Notes: generated by a model from the sequence alone, not told the origin. A stretch of DNA of 22,453 nt from Bacteroidota bacterium (GCA_027621335.1 JAQCAN010000011.1:1-22453); one strand, 5' to 3'. Counted from the first letter of the stretch, positions 9,014-16,928 are shown. Made by a program: numbers and translations.

Positions 9014-10939
9014 ATGCGAAACACACTGAACACACTAAGCATACTGTTGGCATTCAGCTTCTTAATGAGTAGCTGTAGTTATACCTACTACCTGGATTCA
9101 GGGAAAGAGGATTATAATAACCTCATGTATGCCAAGGCTAAAGACAAATTCAACAAGGCCATCGAGAAAAAGCCAGAGAGCTATGAATCTCTGAGAATGC
9201 TTGCTCTTGCGCTTCAGAAGATGAAGGATTTTGATGGAGCTGAGAAGGCGTTTGAACTGGCTATGAACTATCCTCAGGTCACCCTTGATGATAAGTACAA
9301 TTATGCAACTCTTCTGATGAGCAGGGATAGGCATCTCAAGGCAGAAGAGATCTTTCGTGAATACGTCAAAGAACGACCAAGAGATGAAGTAGCAAAGGCT
9401 ATGCTGGAGAGCTGTCAGTTCATAGAGCTATTCAAGGACGACACATCACTTGTGAGTATCAAAGCGCTTCCATTGATTGGCAATTTCTCTATGTTCAGTC
9501 CAGTTATCTATGACCAAGGCATCGCCTACACTGCTGAGCGACCTGTAAGCCGAGGAGAGAACCCATGGACGGGTAATTCATATAATGACATCTACTATGC
9601 ATCTAGGGTTGAAGGTGAATTCACCGAGCAAAAGCCCCTTGCTGGAATCTTCAATGGCAAGTTCAATGATGGACCTATATCTTTCAACGGTAATCAGGAT
9701 GTAGCTGTATTCACGCGTAGCTATTCATCTGCCAATGGCAATAAGGCCAACAGCAATGATGAGAGTTTCAATAACCTCTTTCTATACACGGCCAAGAAGG
9801 TGGATAACGAATGGACAGATGCCACAGCTCTTCCCTTCAATTCTCCTGACTATACCTGCATGCATCCAGCACTAAATAGTAGCGGAGATACTCTTTTCTT
9901 CAGTTCAGATATGCCTGGAGGCCAAGGACTCTATGACCTCTACATGACCACCTATGATGGAAGGGTATGGTCCACTCCTGAGAACTTAGGTTCAGTCATC
10001 AATACTGCGGCAAATGATGTCTTTCCTACCCTAGGCGAAGATGATGAGTTATACTTTTCATCAGACGGACACCCAACGCTGGGCTCATTGGATATCTTCA
10101 AAACTCAATGGGAAGACGGGAGCTGGAGGAAACCTAGGAACGTCAGCTATCCTATCAATTCAACGAATGATGATTTCTCCTACTCTTATAGTTCTGAGGA
10201 CAGCACAGGATACTTCTCTTCTAATCGCTCTGGTGTGGACAGGATCTTCCAGTTCAAAAAGAAACCCTCTGTCAAAGTCTATGTGCATGGTGTAACGGTC
10301 AATGAGGACCAGTTACCGTTGAAAGGCGTGACAGTCAAGCTCATCAATATGCAGACAGGGGAAGTACTGAAGGAATTGGTCACAGGTTCAGATGGAAAAT
10401 TCGAGCTAGAGCTGCTGCCGGACAACCAATACAAGATAGAAGGTAAGAAGGAAGGCTACTTCACCAAGAGCCATGAGCGTTCAACTGTGGACCAATACAA
10501 GGACGAAAATCTGGTTCTAACAATGGAACTTGAGAAACTCATTGTCACCGATCCCAATAGTGATTTAAGCGCGGATGCTGAGGGAATCTATGAAGTCAAG
10601 AATATCTATTATGACTATGACAGTGATGTGATAAGACCTGATGCTGCCATACAGTTAGATGGATTAGTCACTCTTATGAAAGAAAATCCTACCATTGAGA
10701 TAGAACTTCACTCCCATACGGATTCCAGAGGTTTTGATGAGTATAATGCCAAACTTTCTGAGAGGAGGGCAAAGAGTGCCAAGATTTATTTGGTCACAGA
10801 AGGAATAGATCCTGAAAGGGTAGGTTCCAGAGGTTTTGGTGAGTCCAGGATACTCAATAAGTGTAAGAACGGTGTAGAGTGTAGTGATGAAGAGCACGAA
10901 TTGAACCGAAGAACGGAGTTCATTATCACCAAGGAATAG
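9014..10939 (+). CDS. OmpA-family lipoprotein with TPR, PD40 repeats and regulatory-like domain (PorE-like)
   Basis: A 641-residue lipoprotein. The N-terminus ends in a lipobox-like LMSSC with Cys21 as the lipidation site. Domains: TPR about 33-130 (YAKAKDKFNKAIEKKP, LALALQKMKDFDGAEKAF, AEEIFREYVKERP); PD40/WD40-like beta-propeller about 150-415 (HPALNSSGDTLFFSSD, VFPTLGEDDELYFSSDG, GYFSSNRSG); a carboxypeptidase-regulatory/Cna-like sandwich about 420-495 (LKGVTVKLINMQTGE, GSDGKFELE); OmpA C-terminal peptidoglycan-binding domain 530-641 with HTDSRG and LSERRA. D570 and R585 match the aspartate and arginine that bind diaminopimelate in OmpA proteins. This order is that of PorE and its relatives, which tie T9SS to peptidoglycan. 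It is the last gene of the operon; a strong terminator follows. Intact and of normal length (PorE is about 670). Confidence 0.9.
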   Translation: MRNTLNTLSILLAFSFLMSSCSYTYYLDSGKEDYNNLMYAKAKDKFNKAIEKKPESYESLRMLALALQKMKDFDGAEKAFELAMNYPQVTLDDKYNYATLLMSRDRHLKAEEIFREYVKERPRDEVAKAMLESCQFIELFKDDTSLVSIKALPLIGNFSMFSPVIYDQGIAYTAERPVSRGENPWTGNSYNDIYYASRVEGEFTEQKPLAGIFNGKFNDGPISFNGNQDVAVFTRSYSSANGNKANSNDESFNNLFLYTAKKVDNEWTDATALPFNSPDYTCMHPALNSSGDTLFFSSDMPGGQGLYDLYMTTYDGRVWSTPENLGSVINTAANDVFPTLGEDDELYFSSDGHPTLGSLDIFKTQWEDGSWRKPRNVSYPINSTNDDFSYSYSSEDSTGYFSSNRSGVDRIFQFKKKPSVKVYVHGVTVNEDQLPLKGVTVKLINMQTGEVLKELVTGSDGKFELELLPDNQYKIEGKKEGYFTKSHERSTVDQYKDENLVLTMELEKLIVTDPNSDLSADAEGIYEVKNIYYDYDSDVIRPDAAIQLDGLVTLMKENPTIEIELHSHTDSRGFDEYNAKLSERRAKSAKIYLVTEGIDPERVGSRGFGESRILNKCKNGVECSDEEHELNRRTEFIITKE

Positions 10940-10959
10940 CAAGATTGAGAATAAAGAAT

Positions 10960-12519
10960 TCAAGCCGACTGCTTAGCAGTCGGCTTTTTTATTCTTCCGC
11001 CTTCCGCAATCACTTCACCAAGTGGACGTTTCTCGAGCTTGCTCTTCAGCCAAGCTGAATAGTCGAAATACTCTAGGATAACTCGATCTGCGTCATTTTT
11101 AAGCACTTCGTCCAGTTCGGGTTGTAACTTCTTCATCAACTTCCTTTCTTGTTCTGGACTGTAGGCCTTGGCTAACTTCTTAAAGCTATTGATCATCAGG
11201 CCCTCGATCTCATAGGCCCTATTCCGCTTGTTCAGATAGCGATGGGTCGACTTGATGATGTATTCAAGAAGTTCTTTGTTCTCCAATTCATAGTGGATGA
11301 CCAAGTTGAAGACACGAGCATAGCCATAGATGTCTTGCCTGAGATTCGTCTCGTTGTCATTCAAGACCTTGTTGATCCAGAAAAGGGCCTTGTTATATTC
11401 ACCTATTCCAAAGTAGATATACGCAAAGTTGTAGTAGAATTTGATTTCCTGCTCCTTATTGATGCGCCCGCGGTAAAGCTCGATCTCATCTATAATACTT
11501 TCTATCTGCTCAGCTCCTTCGTGGAATCTTCCTTGACGTTGGCACAGTTTGAGAAAGGCCAATTTTGACTCTTTGAAGATGAGGAGTTGGACGTCCAACG
11601 CATTGAATCCTTTGACACTCTTCAAGTGGTCCATTTCATCCATCAATCTTTTTGCCTCTGCGTAATCACAAAGTTCTGTATCGCACTTCACAAGATTGGA
11701 CAAAGCTCTTATATACCGCTTTGGTATATCTTTCTTGATGAGATCATTCTTATCGAAGATCTCTTTGACCCTGATGAATTTGACCTTGCTGACCTTCCAA
11801 TCTCTATTGGCCATGGCACAAAAGCCTTGGATGAAATAGCAGATTGTAGCAGCTCGACTGGACAAGGCTGTGTTCTTTTCCTTGATTAGAGGGTGATTGG
11901 AGATCTCCTCCACCACCTTGCGGTCCTTATCGTTACGGCTATAGCCTCCACTTCGGAATAGGTAGTTGATTTTCGAGTAAAGCACATGATAAGCAGCCAG
12001 ATTCCTTAGCTTCTCAATGACATGCTTCTCATCTGCGATGAGTTTATCGAGGTCCACCGTGAATTCACCCTCTTCATAGGCCTCCTCTAGCAAGACCTTC
12101 TCCCAGCTCAGTAGCTCATAGAGATAATAGAACTTCTCGTGGGTGATGGCCATTTTCTTGGCCCTCTCGAGGAATTTGTTGCATTCCTTGTAGAGGGATT
12201 TCATATATAGGATCTCAATGTTTTTGATCTCCTGCTTAAGAATGGAGCTTACCGAATTATCACTATGATAGGCACGTAGGCTTTTAAGAATGAGCTTATA
12301 AAGGTGATTCTTCTCGGATGGGAAATGTTTGACGAAGGTCTCTTTCTTGAACTCTTTCTTCAGGGCTTCCTCATCATACTCGGGTTGCTTATCTATAGCG
12401 GAAAAGATCTTCAAGTAGTTCTTGTTCCCAGATTGAAGGCTGGAAGAAAGCTTGAAGAAGCGCTTTTCAGACTTGGTCAGAGACTTTATGAGGTCGAATA
12501 ACTCCTCGGACGGCTTCAT
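10960..12519 (-). CDS. Conserved-looking helical hypothetical protein, 519 aa
   Basis: I cannot assign a function. The protein is 519 residues, with no signal peptide, no membrane segment and no cysteine motif, so it is probably cytoplasmic. It is almost wholly helical, rich in Lys, Glu and Leu. The N-terminal part (1-90) reads like a defined module: ELFDLIKSLTKSEKRFFKL, then a second helix after SGNKNYLKIFSAIDKQ, then HLYKLILKSLRAYH. From about 95 to 450 it has a run of TPR-like helical pairs (LYMKSLYKECNKFLERAKK, FYYNFAYIYFGIGEYNKALFWINKVL). My impression is that similar proteins of about 520 residues occur, sometimes in several copies, in Flavobacteriales, but this was not checked. The ATG at 12519 is followed at once by the conserved-looking helix. 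The 3' end houses the neighbour's terminator hairpin. Confidence 0.8.
   Translation of the reverse strand: MKPSEELFDLIKSLTKSEKRFFKLSSSLQSGNKNYLKIFSAIDKQPEYDEEALKKEFKKETFVKHFPSEKNHLYKLILKSLRAYHSDNSVSSILKQEIKNIEILYMKSLYKECNKFLERAKKMAITHEKFYYLYELLSWEKVLLEEAYEEGEFTVDLDKLIADEKHVIEKLRNLAAYHVLYSKINYLFRSGGYSRNDKDRKVVEEISNHPLIKEKNTALSSRAATICYFIQGFCAMANRDWKVSKVKFIRVKEIFDKNDLIKKDIPKRYIRALSNLVKCDTELCDYAEAKRLMDEMDHLKSVKGFNALDVQLLIFKESKLAFLKLCQRQGRFHEGAEQIESIIDEIELYRGRINKEQEIKFYYNFAYIYFGIGEYNKALFWINKVLNDNETNLRQDIYGYARVFNLVIHYELENKELLEYIIKSTHRYLNKRNRAYEIEGLMINSFKKLAKAYSPEQERKLMKKLQPELDEVLKNDADRVILEYFDYSAWLKSKLEKRPLGEVIAEGGRIKKPTAKQSA
10962..10990 (+). terminator. Rho-independent terminator of the adhesin operon
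   Basis: A perfect 11-bp stem AAGCCGACTGC (10962-10972) / GCAGTCGGCTT (10976-10986) with the 3-base loop TTA, followed by a T run to 10990. It lies 22 bases after the OmpA gene stop. The hairpin is entirely inside the last codons and stop of the convergent minus-strand gene, encoding its C-terminal AKQSA. On the minus strand no T tract follows the stem, so it should act for the plus strand. Confidence 0.85.
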
Positions 12520-12635
12520 TAGGATTTCTATTGATGTAGCTTTAATACACCCTCAATATAGGAGAACCCTACCAGAAAATCCTAACAAATATCCATTCAG
12601 GAATCCAATAACACTCCCCGTACTCCAATTCCTAG

Positions 12636-13148
12636 TTATCTGAACCAATCTGAATAGAAGATGTAATTCTTGGCAATCCTACTTACCTGATCCGCTAAAA
12701 GTTCCTTTGTTATGTCTTTGACTTTTCGTGCAGGCACCCCAGCATACACGCTTCCTGATTCAATAATAGTACCCTCCAGGACCACTGCGCCAGCAGCGAT
12801 AATGGAGTCAGAATGCACCTCAGCTCCATCCATGATGATGCTCCCCATGCCTACCAGCACACGGTCATGGATGGTACAACCATGAATAATGGCGCGATGC
12901 CCGATAGATACGTCATCACCTATGACCGTTGCCGCTTTTTCATAGGTGCAATGAATGATGGCTCCATCTTGGACGTTCACCCGATTCCCCATGGTGATTC
13001 TGTTCACATCCGCTCTGACCACACTCTGGAACCAGAAGCTACATTGATCGCCACAAGTCAATTCCCCAATGAGTGTGGCATTCTCTGCTATGAAGCATCC
13101 AGTTCCGAGTTGAGGTGATTTTCCTTGGCATGAGAGGATCAGAGGCAT
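12636..13148 (-). CDS. Gamma-carbonic anhydrase-like left-handed beta-helix protein
   Basis: A 170-residue hexapeptide-repeat protein of the YrdA/PaaY/CaiE type. The frame is open to an ATG at 13184, but the family starts with a short strand before the helix, so the ATG at 13148 (MPLILSCQGK) is preferred; the longer start would add a hydrophobic 12-residue stretch. Beta-helix turns run from about 15 to 145 (GDQCSFWFQSVVRADV, GNRVNVQDGAIIH, GDDVSIGHRAIIHGC, AAGAVVLEG, YAGVPARKV), then a C-terminal helix follows (ITKELLADQVSRIAKNYI). H66, H84 and H89 occupy the three metal-ligand positions of gamma-carbonic anhydrases, and R45 the conserved arginine. Many relatives bind metal but lack proven anhydrase activity. 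It is divergent from the nfu-like gene, with 76 bases between. Confidence 0.88.
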   Translation of the reverse strand: MPLILSCQGKSPQLGTGCFIAENATLIGELTCGDQCSFWFQSVVRADVNRITMGNRVNVQDGAIIHCTYEKAATVIGDDVSIGHRAIIHGCTIHDRVLVGMGSIIMDGAEVHSDSIIAAGAVVLEGTIIESGSVYAGVPARKVKDITKELLADQVSRIAKNYIFYSDWFR

Positions 13149-13224
13149 CGCTGTGGGTATGAGGATTGTCACAAAGATGACCATATTCCCCTAGAGAATT
13201 CTTCCTATACTTGACCTCGAGTTT

Positions 13225-13851
13225 ATGAACATGAGAACTGCAAGCCTTATACCGACCTACGTTTATACGGAAATGACTCCGAATCCGAATAGTATGAAGT
13301 TCGTAGCGGACAGAATCCTGATCGGTGATGGTCAGGTGGCGGAATTCATTTCTGCTGATGCGGCCAAAGGAGCCTCGCATCTGGCTTATAACCTCTTCAA
13401 TTTCCCGTTTGTTAAAGGAGTTTTTGTGATGGGGAATTTCGTCACAGTGAATAAGGATGAAAGTATAGAATGGGATTTGGTAAAGAATGAGCTGCGAGAA
13501 TTCATTCAGCGATATCTTATGGAGAATCAGTTGGCAGTGACGGAAGGCTTCACAGGCTCGGTCAGAGAGAATGAGGAGGTCTCTTCATCACATACTTCAA
13601 ACGGGCGGGGGATATTTTCGGAATTGGAACAAAAGATTGCAGACCTTTTGGATGAGTATGTCAGACCAGCAGTTGAGCGGGATGGAGGAGCCATTCAGCT
13701 GGACTCCTTTTCGAACGGAACGGTGAAGGTAGTATTGAGAGGAGCATGCAGCGGTTGTCCTTCTTCCACAGTCACTCTCAAGGATGGTATAGAGAACCTT
13801 TTGACCTCCATGCTGCCAGAAGTTCACGAAGTAATAGCCATTGACGGATGA
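13225..13851 (+). CDS. Nfu-type iron-sulfur cluster scaffold/carrier (NifU family)
   Basis: A 208-residue protein. The N-terminal Nfu_N domain (about 12-100) is recognisable from YTEMTPNPNSMKFVADR and FPFVKGVFVMGNFVTV. A serine-rich linker (about 105-130) joins it to the C-terminal NifU domain (about 133-206), which contains VRPAVERDGGAIQLD and LRGACSGCPSST, with C175 and C178 forming the CxxC that ligates a shared Fe-S cluster in Nfu proteins. Known Nfu proteins carry 4Fe-4S clusters to apo-enzymes in the cytoplasm. The chosen ATG is the first in frame; a second Met at residue 3 is possible. Its stop overlaps the start of the LON-domain gene (ATGA), so the two should be translationally coupled. 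Confidence 0.92.
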   Translation: MNMRTASLIPTYVYTEMTPNPNSMKFVADRILIGDGQVAEFISADAAKGASHLAYNLFNFPFVKGVFVMGNFVTVNKDESIEWDLVKNELREFIQRYLMENQLAVTEGFTGSVRENEEVSSSHTSNGRGIFSELEQKIADLLDEYVRPAVERDGGAIQLDSFSNGTVKVVLRGACSGCPSSTVTLKDGIENLLTSMLPEVHEVIAIDG

Positions 13852-14456
13852 CACTCTCTGAAAAAATACAGATTCCGCTCTTCCCTCTTTCTGTCTTCTT
13901 GCTGCCAGGAGAGCGCACTCAGCTTCATATCTTCGAGAAGCGGTATCAGCAGCTTTTCTCAGAGTTGGAAAAGGGGGATCCTTACTTCGGGATTCCTTTC
14001 TCCATGGGGGGGAAAACAATGAGATACGGCACCCGATGTAAACTCGTAAGGGTCATCAAGCGTTATAATTCTGGAGAATCCGATGTGCTTATCGAGGCCC
14101 AAGGTATTTTCGAATTGACCGAGTTCACTTCAATGAAAGAAGGAAAACTCTATCCTTTCGGGACTGTGATTCTGAAGCGTGATTTGAGTAAAGAATTAGC
14201 ATCCACCGAGGTTCTTGAGGCTTATGAAAGTCTGGATGGCTCATTGAGTGGATCAGACGTGCCCCTTCATCTCGTTGATTCACCTTATGTCCTGGCCATC
14301 ATGGCCTCGCTTGGATTCAGTAGTGAAGAGAAGTTCAGGTTCATCCAACTGGATAGTTCTAAAAAGCGCGATGAATCCCTCTTGGGTCTCATTAAAATGA
14401 TGAACCAACTCATCACTCAAGAACAGGCCACTGAGAATGGCATCTATCTGAGCTGA
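13848..14456 (+). CDS. LON substrate-binding domain protein (LonN-like, no protease domain)
   Basis: A 202-residue cytoplasmic protein carrying only the Lon N-terminal substrate-binding domain (about 6-195). Signature segments are IPLFPLSVFLLPGERTQLHIF, here read as LFPLSVFLLPGE, then HIFEKRYQQLF, GDPYFGIPF, YGTRCKLVRV and DVLIEAQGIFEL. No AAA+ ATPase or Ser-Lys protease domain follows, so it is a stand-alone LonN-like protein, a common but poorly characterised class. The ATG overlaps the upstream nfu stop by four bases. The C-terminal half (about 130-200) is a helical bundle with a run of charged residues (SSKKRDESLLGLIKMMNQL). The length is normal for the single-domain class. Confidence 0.88.
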   Translation: MTLSEKIQIPLFPLSVFLLPGERTQLHIFEKRYQQLFSELEKGDPYFGIPFSMGGKTMRYGTRCKLVRVIKRYNSGESDVLIEAQGIFELTEFTSMKEGKLYPFGTVILKRDLSKELASTEVLEAYESLDGSLSGSDVPLHLVDSPYVLAIMASLGFSSEEKFRFIQLDSSKKRDESLLGLIKMMNQLITQEQATENGIYLS

Positions 14457-14541
14457 TCCGGCTCTACCTTTTTTTTCATTCGTTTTTATGGAATAGGGTG
14501 CATTTCTGCATCTAATGTTTTGAACCCAAAATAAGAATGCG

Positions 14542-15264
14542 ATGAAGCTCCTGACAATGATATTCGGAATGATCTCCATAGGAGCTATGGCTCAGAACTA
14601 TGGTGAGATTAAAGGGAGAGTGATGGACGAAGTACTTGGAGAACCTGTTCCCTTTGCCCACGTGTGGGTGGACCATGCCGGAGACGCCATTGGAGTGGTA
14701 GCGGATGATGATGGAAGATTCGCCATCAAGCCTTTCGAGCCAGGACGCTATGACCTTCATGTGAAAGATGTACGCTTCACGGAGTCCATCAAGAAGGGAG
14801 TGGAGGTGAGGTCCAATGAGATTACCTTTATAGGAGTCATCGGTATGACATTCAATACGTTAGGAGTTGTGGAAGTCAAAGAGTACATAGAGCCTCTCAT
14901 CCGTCCGGATAATCCTGAGAAAATCACTATTAGCGGTCCTGACCTGAGACAAAGAGCAGATGCTAGGAATACGCGTGCCATGATCGTCTCTTTGATTCCA
15001 GGAGTGACGGCTAGTGCCGATGGTCAACAGCTGTATTTCAGGGGGAGTCGTCCTGAGAATATGGTTACTTTCATTGACGGGGTGAAAGTTACCGCAGGTG
15101 AGGTTCCGAATGTGCCGAGTAATGCCATCCAGAACCTATCGGTCTACACTGGTGGAATCCCTGCGAAGTATGGAGATATGACAGGGGGAGTGGTCGTCAT
15201 TGAAACTAAAGGATACATGGACTTCTACAGAGAGAGCCAACGGCAATTGACGAATCTTCCCTGA
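14542..15264 (+). CDS. Stand-alone carboxypeptidase-regulatory plus TonB-receptor plug protein, no beta-barrel
   Basis: A 240-residue exported protein. Signal peptide 1-18 (ending AMA-Q); carboxypeptidase-regulatory-like sandwich about 20-100 (GEIKGRVMDEVLGEPVPFAHV, here noted as IKGRVMDEVLGEPVPFA, then DDDGRFAIKPFEPGRYDL); a linker with NTLGVVEVKEYIEP, where a TonB box would lie; then a receptor plug about 128-228 (LIPGVTASADGQQLYFRGS, NMVTFIDGVKV, VYTGGIPAKYGDMTGGVVVIETKG). It stops 13 residues after the plug. The next gene starts 12 bases later, so no barrel can follow and there is no decayed barrel sequence. Full TonB receptors have 600-1000 residues. Either this is a real barrel-less plug protein or an old deletion product; the clean domain boundary and tight coupling to the sigma gene favour the first. 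Confidence 0.88.
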   Translation: MKLLTMIFGMISIGAMAQNYGEIKGRVMDEVLGEPVPFAHVWVDHAGDAIGVVADDDGRFAIKPFEPGRYDLHVKDVRFTESIKKGVEVRSNEITFIGVIGMTFNTLGVVEVKEYIEPLIRPDNPEKITISGPDLRQRADARNTRAMIVSLIPGVTASADGQQLYFRGSRPENMVTFIDGVKVTAGEVPNVPSNAIQNLSVYTGGIPAKYGDMTGGVVVIETKGYMDFYRESQRQLTNLP

Positions 15265-15276
15265 ATCGAGAGCACA

Positions 15277-15816
15277 TTGACGGATGAAGAAATGGTCATA
15301 GCATTCAAGCGGACTGGGGACAAGAAATGGGTAGGAAAGCTCTATGAGCGATATGCCCATCTGGTCCTCGGTGTATGTCTCAAGTATATCGGGGATAGAG
15401 AGAATGCCCGAGATGCGTCCATGGATATTTTCCAATCTCTATTCGATAAGCTGAAGACGAGCGAAGTACTTCACTTCCGAGCCTGGCTGTACACCTTATC
15501 CAAGAATTTCTGCCTCATGCAGTTGCGTAAAGGGCATCGGAATGTATCCATGGACCATTTGAACCTTCAGGCAAGTTATGAGGAGACATTGCAGGTCAAA
15601 CAATGGACTGAACTCAAACTTAATTTGCTCGAGGAAGCCATAGGATTACTGAATCCTGAGCAAGGGTTCTGCATCACCCAATTCTATTTGAAGAAGCAGA
15701 GCTACAAGACTATTGCTGAAGAGAATAACATGGACCTGAACACCGTGAAGAGCTGTATCCAAAATGGAAAACGGATGCTTCGAGTCCATCTGTCCAATTA
15801 TCAGGAATTCCAATGA
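15277..15816 (+). CDS. ECF-like RNA polymerase sigma factor
   Basis: A 179-residue sigma-70 family protein. Region 2 spans about 8-90: WVGKLYERYAHLVLGVCLKYI, here noted as LYERYAHLVLGVCLKY, then GDRENARDASMDIFQSLFDKL (the -10 recognition helix) and FRAWLYTLSKNFCLMQLRK. Region 4 spans about 115-172 with a helix-turn-helix: LNPEQGFCITQFYLKKQS, YKTIAEENNMDLNTVKSC and IQNGKRMLRVHL. The start is uncertain: TTG at 15277 gives MTDEEMVIAF, which fits the usual ECF opening, while the first ATG is at 15292. The gene lies 12 bases after the plug gene and overlaps the next start (ATGA at 15813), the classic sigma/anti-sigma layout. The DNA target of this sigma cannot be deduced here. Confidence 0.93.
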   Translation: MTDEEMVIAFKRTGDKKWVGKLYERYAHLVLGVCLKYIGDRENARDASMDIFQSLFDKLKTSEVLHFRAWLYTLSKNFCLMQLRKGHRNVSMDHLNLQASYEETLQVKQWTELKLNLLEEAIGLLNPEQGFCITQFYLKKQSYKTIAEENNMDLNTVKSCIQNGKRMLRVHLSNYQEFQ

Positions 15817-16928
15817 GTACTGAACATGATAGAAGAAATTGGACAGCTGAAGAGCTCTCCGCCTATCACCGAGGCGAATTATCGTCTATGGACAGTTTCG
15901 AGCTGGAGTCAGATGCTTTGAACGATCCCTTGCTTTCGGATGCTTTGGATGCGGCTGCTGACCATGACCTTGCCTCAGCGAAAGCTGATTTGGACGAAGC
16001 GTGGTATAAAGAGTCTGTTGAACGAGTGACAGAGGAGGAATCCAAGGCGCATTGGAGACTTCTCAGGGGAATCGGGACCTTGGTCATGGTGGCCTTCGTG
16101 TCTTGGAGTGTATGGAACCTCTGGGTGAATGAGCGGGAGATAGCGGACTTGCACCGTGAAGTGGCCGATGGAAGCTTGAAGAATGACCGACTTATAGATC
16201 GCTATCAGGATTCATTGAAGCTACTGGAGATCAGCTTGGCTCAGGCCATCCCTGAAGCGGATCAAATCGATGCTGTTGTAGCCATATCCAATCAGAATGC
16301 CCAGCATCTTGTCGAGATGGAGGTCTCTGAGGATAAGTCGGTTGGTGAACGGGAGGAATTGGATAGCATAGATGCCTTGAGACCTAATGAAATAAGCGCG
16401 AAGACCACTTCATCATTAAGGATAGGGAGCTTTCCTATTACCTACTTGCATGACCTCAAAGTAGCGGATTATCAGGAGGTCAATAATGGAATCAACTTCG
16501 CTCTCCCTGGATTGCTCACAGGTACCCCTGCGGCTTTCGAGAAAGAGGAAAAGAAAATGGAAAAAGAGGGTATCAATCTGTCATACGGCCAATTACTGGA
16601 TAGAGCCTTGGCCAGCTTTGTCAATAAGGACTATAAGAATACCATCGTTATGCTGGACCGTATCTCCGACCGCTTACCTAGGGATGAGAACGCCACGTTC
16701 TACAAAGCCTTGTGCTACTACAATTTAGGTAAATGGGATAAGGCATCAGCACTTTTTGGGCAGGCCCAACTCCATGAGAATAAGATCTTCAATGAGGAGG
16801 CCGAATATTATAGAGCTCTTTCCAAATGGCAGGATGGGGACCAAGAAGAGGCCCTTCACCTTTTCGGTATCATCGCCTTGAATAAAGGTTTCTATGGGGA
16901 TAAAGCTTCGACTTTCCTGAAAAAGTGA
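15813..16928 (+). CDS. Membrane anti-sigma-like protein with periplasmic coiled coil and TPR region
   Basis: A 371-residue single-pass membrane protein. The cytoplasmic N-terminus (1-84) begins WTAEELSAYHRGELSSMDSFE, seen as ELSAYHRGELSS, the form of anti-sigma N-termini in Bacteroidota; it has no zinc-finger HxxxCxxC. A transmembrane helix lies at about 85-105 (IGTLVMVAFVSWSVWNLWV). The periplasmic part has a charged, probably coiled-coil stretch (about 106-165), a low-complexity acidic linker, a segment with TYLHDLKVADY and LLTGTPAAFEKEE, and TPR-like helices from about 255 to the end (LASFVNKDYKNTIVMLD, FYKALCYYNLGKWDKASALF, YYRALSKWQDGDQEEALHLF). The four-base overlap with the sigma gene supports the anti-sigma role, but no binding was shown. 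A general TPR membrane protein is the alternative. Confidence 0.82.
   Translation: MSTEHDRRNWTAEELSAYHRGELSSMDSFELESDALNDPLLSDALDAAADHDLASAKADLDEAWYKESVERVTEEESKAHWRLLRGIGTLVMVAFVSWSVWNLWVNEREIADLHREVADGSLKNDRLIDRYQDSLKLLEISLAQAIPEADQIDAVVAISNQNAQHLVEMEVSEDKSVGEREELDSIDALRPNEISAKTTSSLRIGSFPITYLHDLKVADYQEVNNGINFALPGLLTGTPAAFEKEEKKMEKEGINLSYGQLLDRALASFVNKDYKNTIVMLDRISDRLPRDENATFYKALCYYNLGKWDKASALFGQAQLHENKIFNEEAEYYRALSKWQDGDQEEALHLFGIIALNKGFYGDKASTFLKK

Noticed and set aside
11242..11889. Plus-strand ORFs opposite the 519-residue gene
   Set aside because: Hydrophobic composition mirrors the Lys/Glu-rich codons of the true minus-strand gene; no domain or start signal.
12586..12593. Minus-strand GATATTTG as a promoter for the 519-residue protein
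   Set aside because: One mismatch to the -7 consensus, but the nearest upstream TTG is 12 bases away, too close for a -33 element.
13149..13224. TATACTTG (13206-13213) and minus-strand CATCTTTG (13172-13179) as divergent promoters
   Set aside because: Each differs by one base from TAnnTTTG and neither has a TTG at the right distance; the plus-strand box would also leave a leader of only a few bases.
14450..14476. GAGC ... GCTC hairpin followed by eight T residues after the LonN gene
   Set aside because: The T run is good but the stem has just 4 bp with a 7-base loop containing the stop codon; too weak to call.
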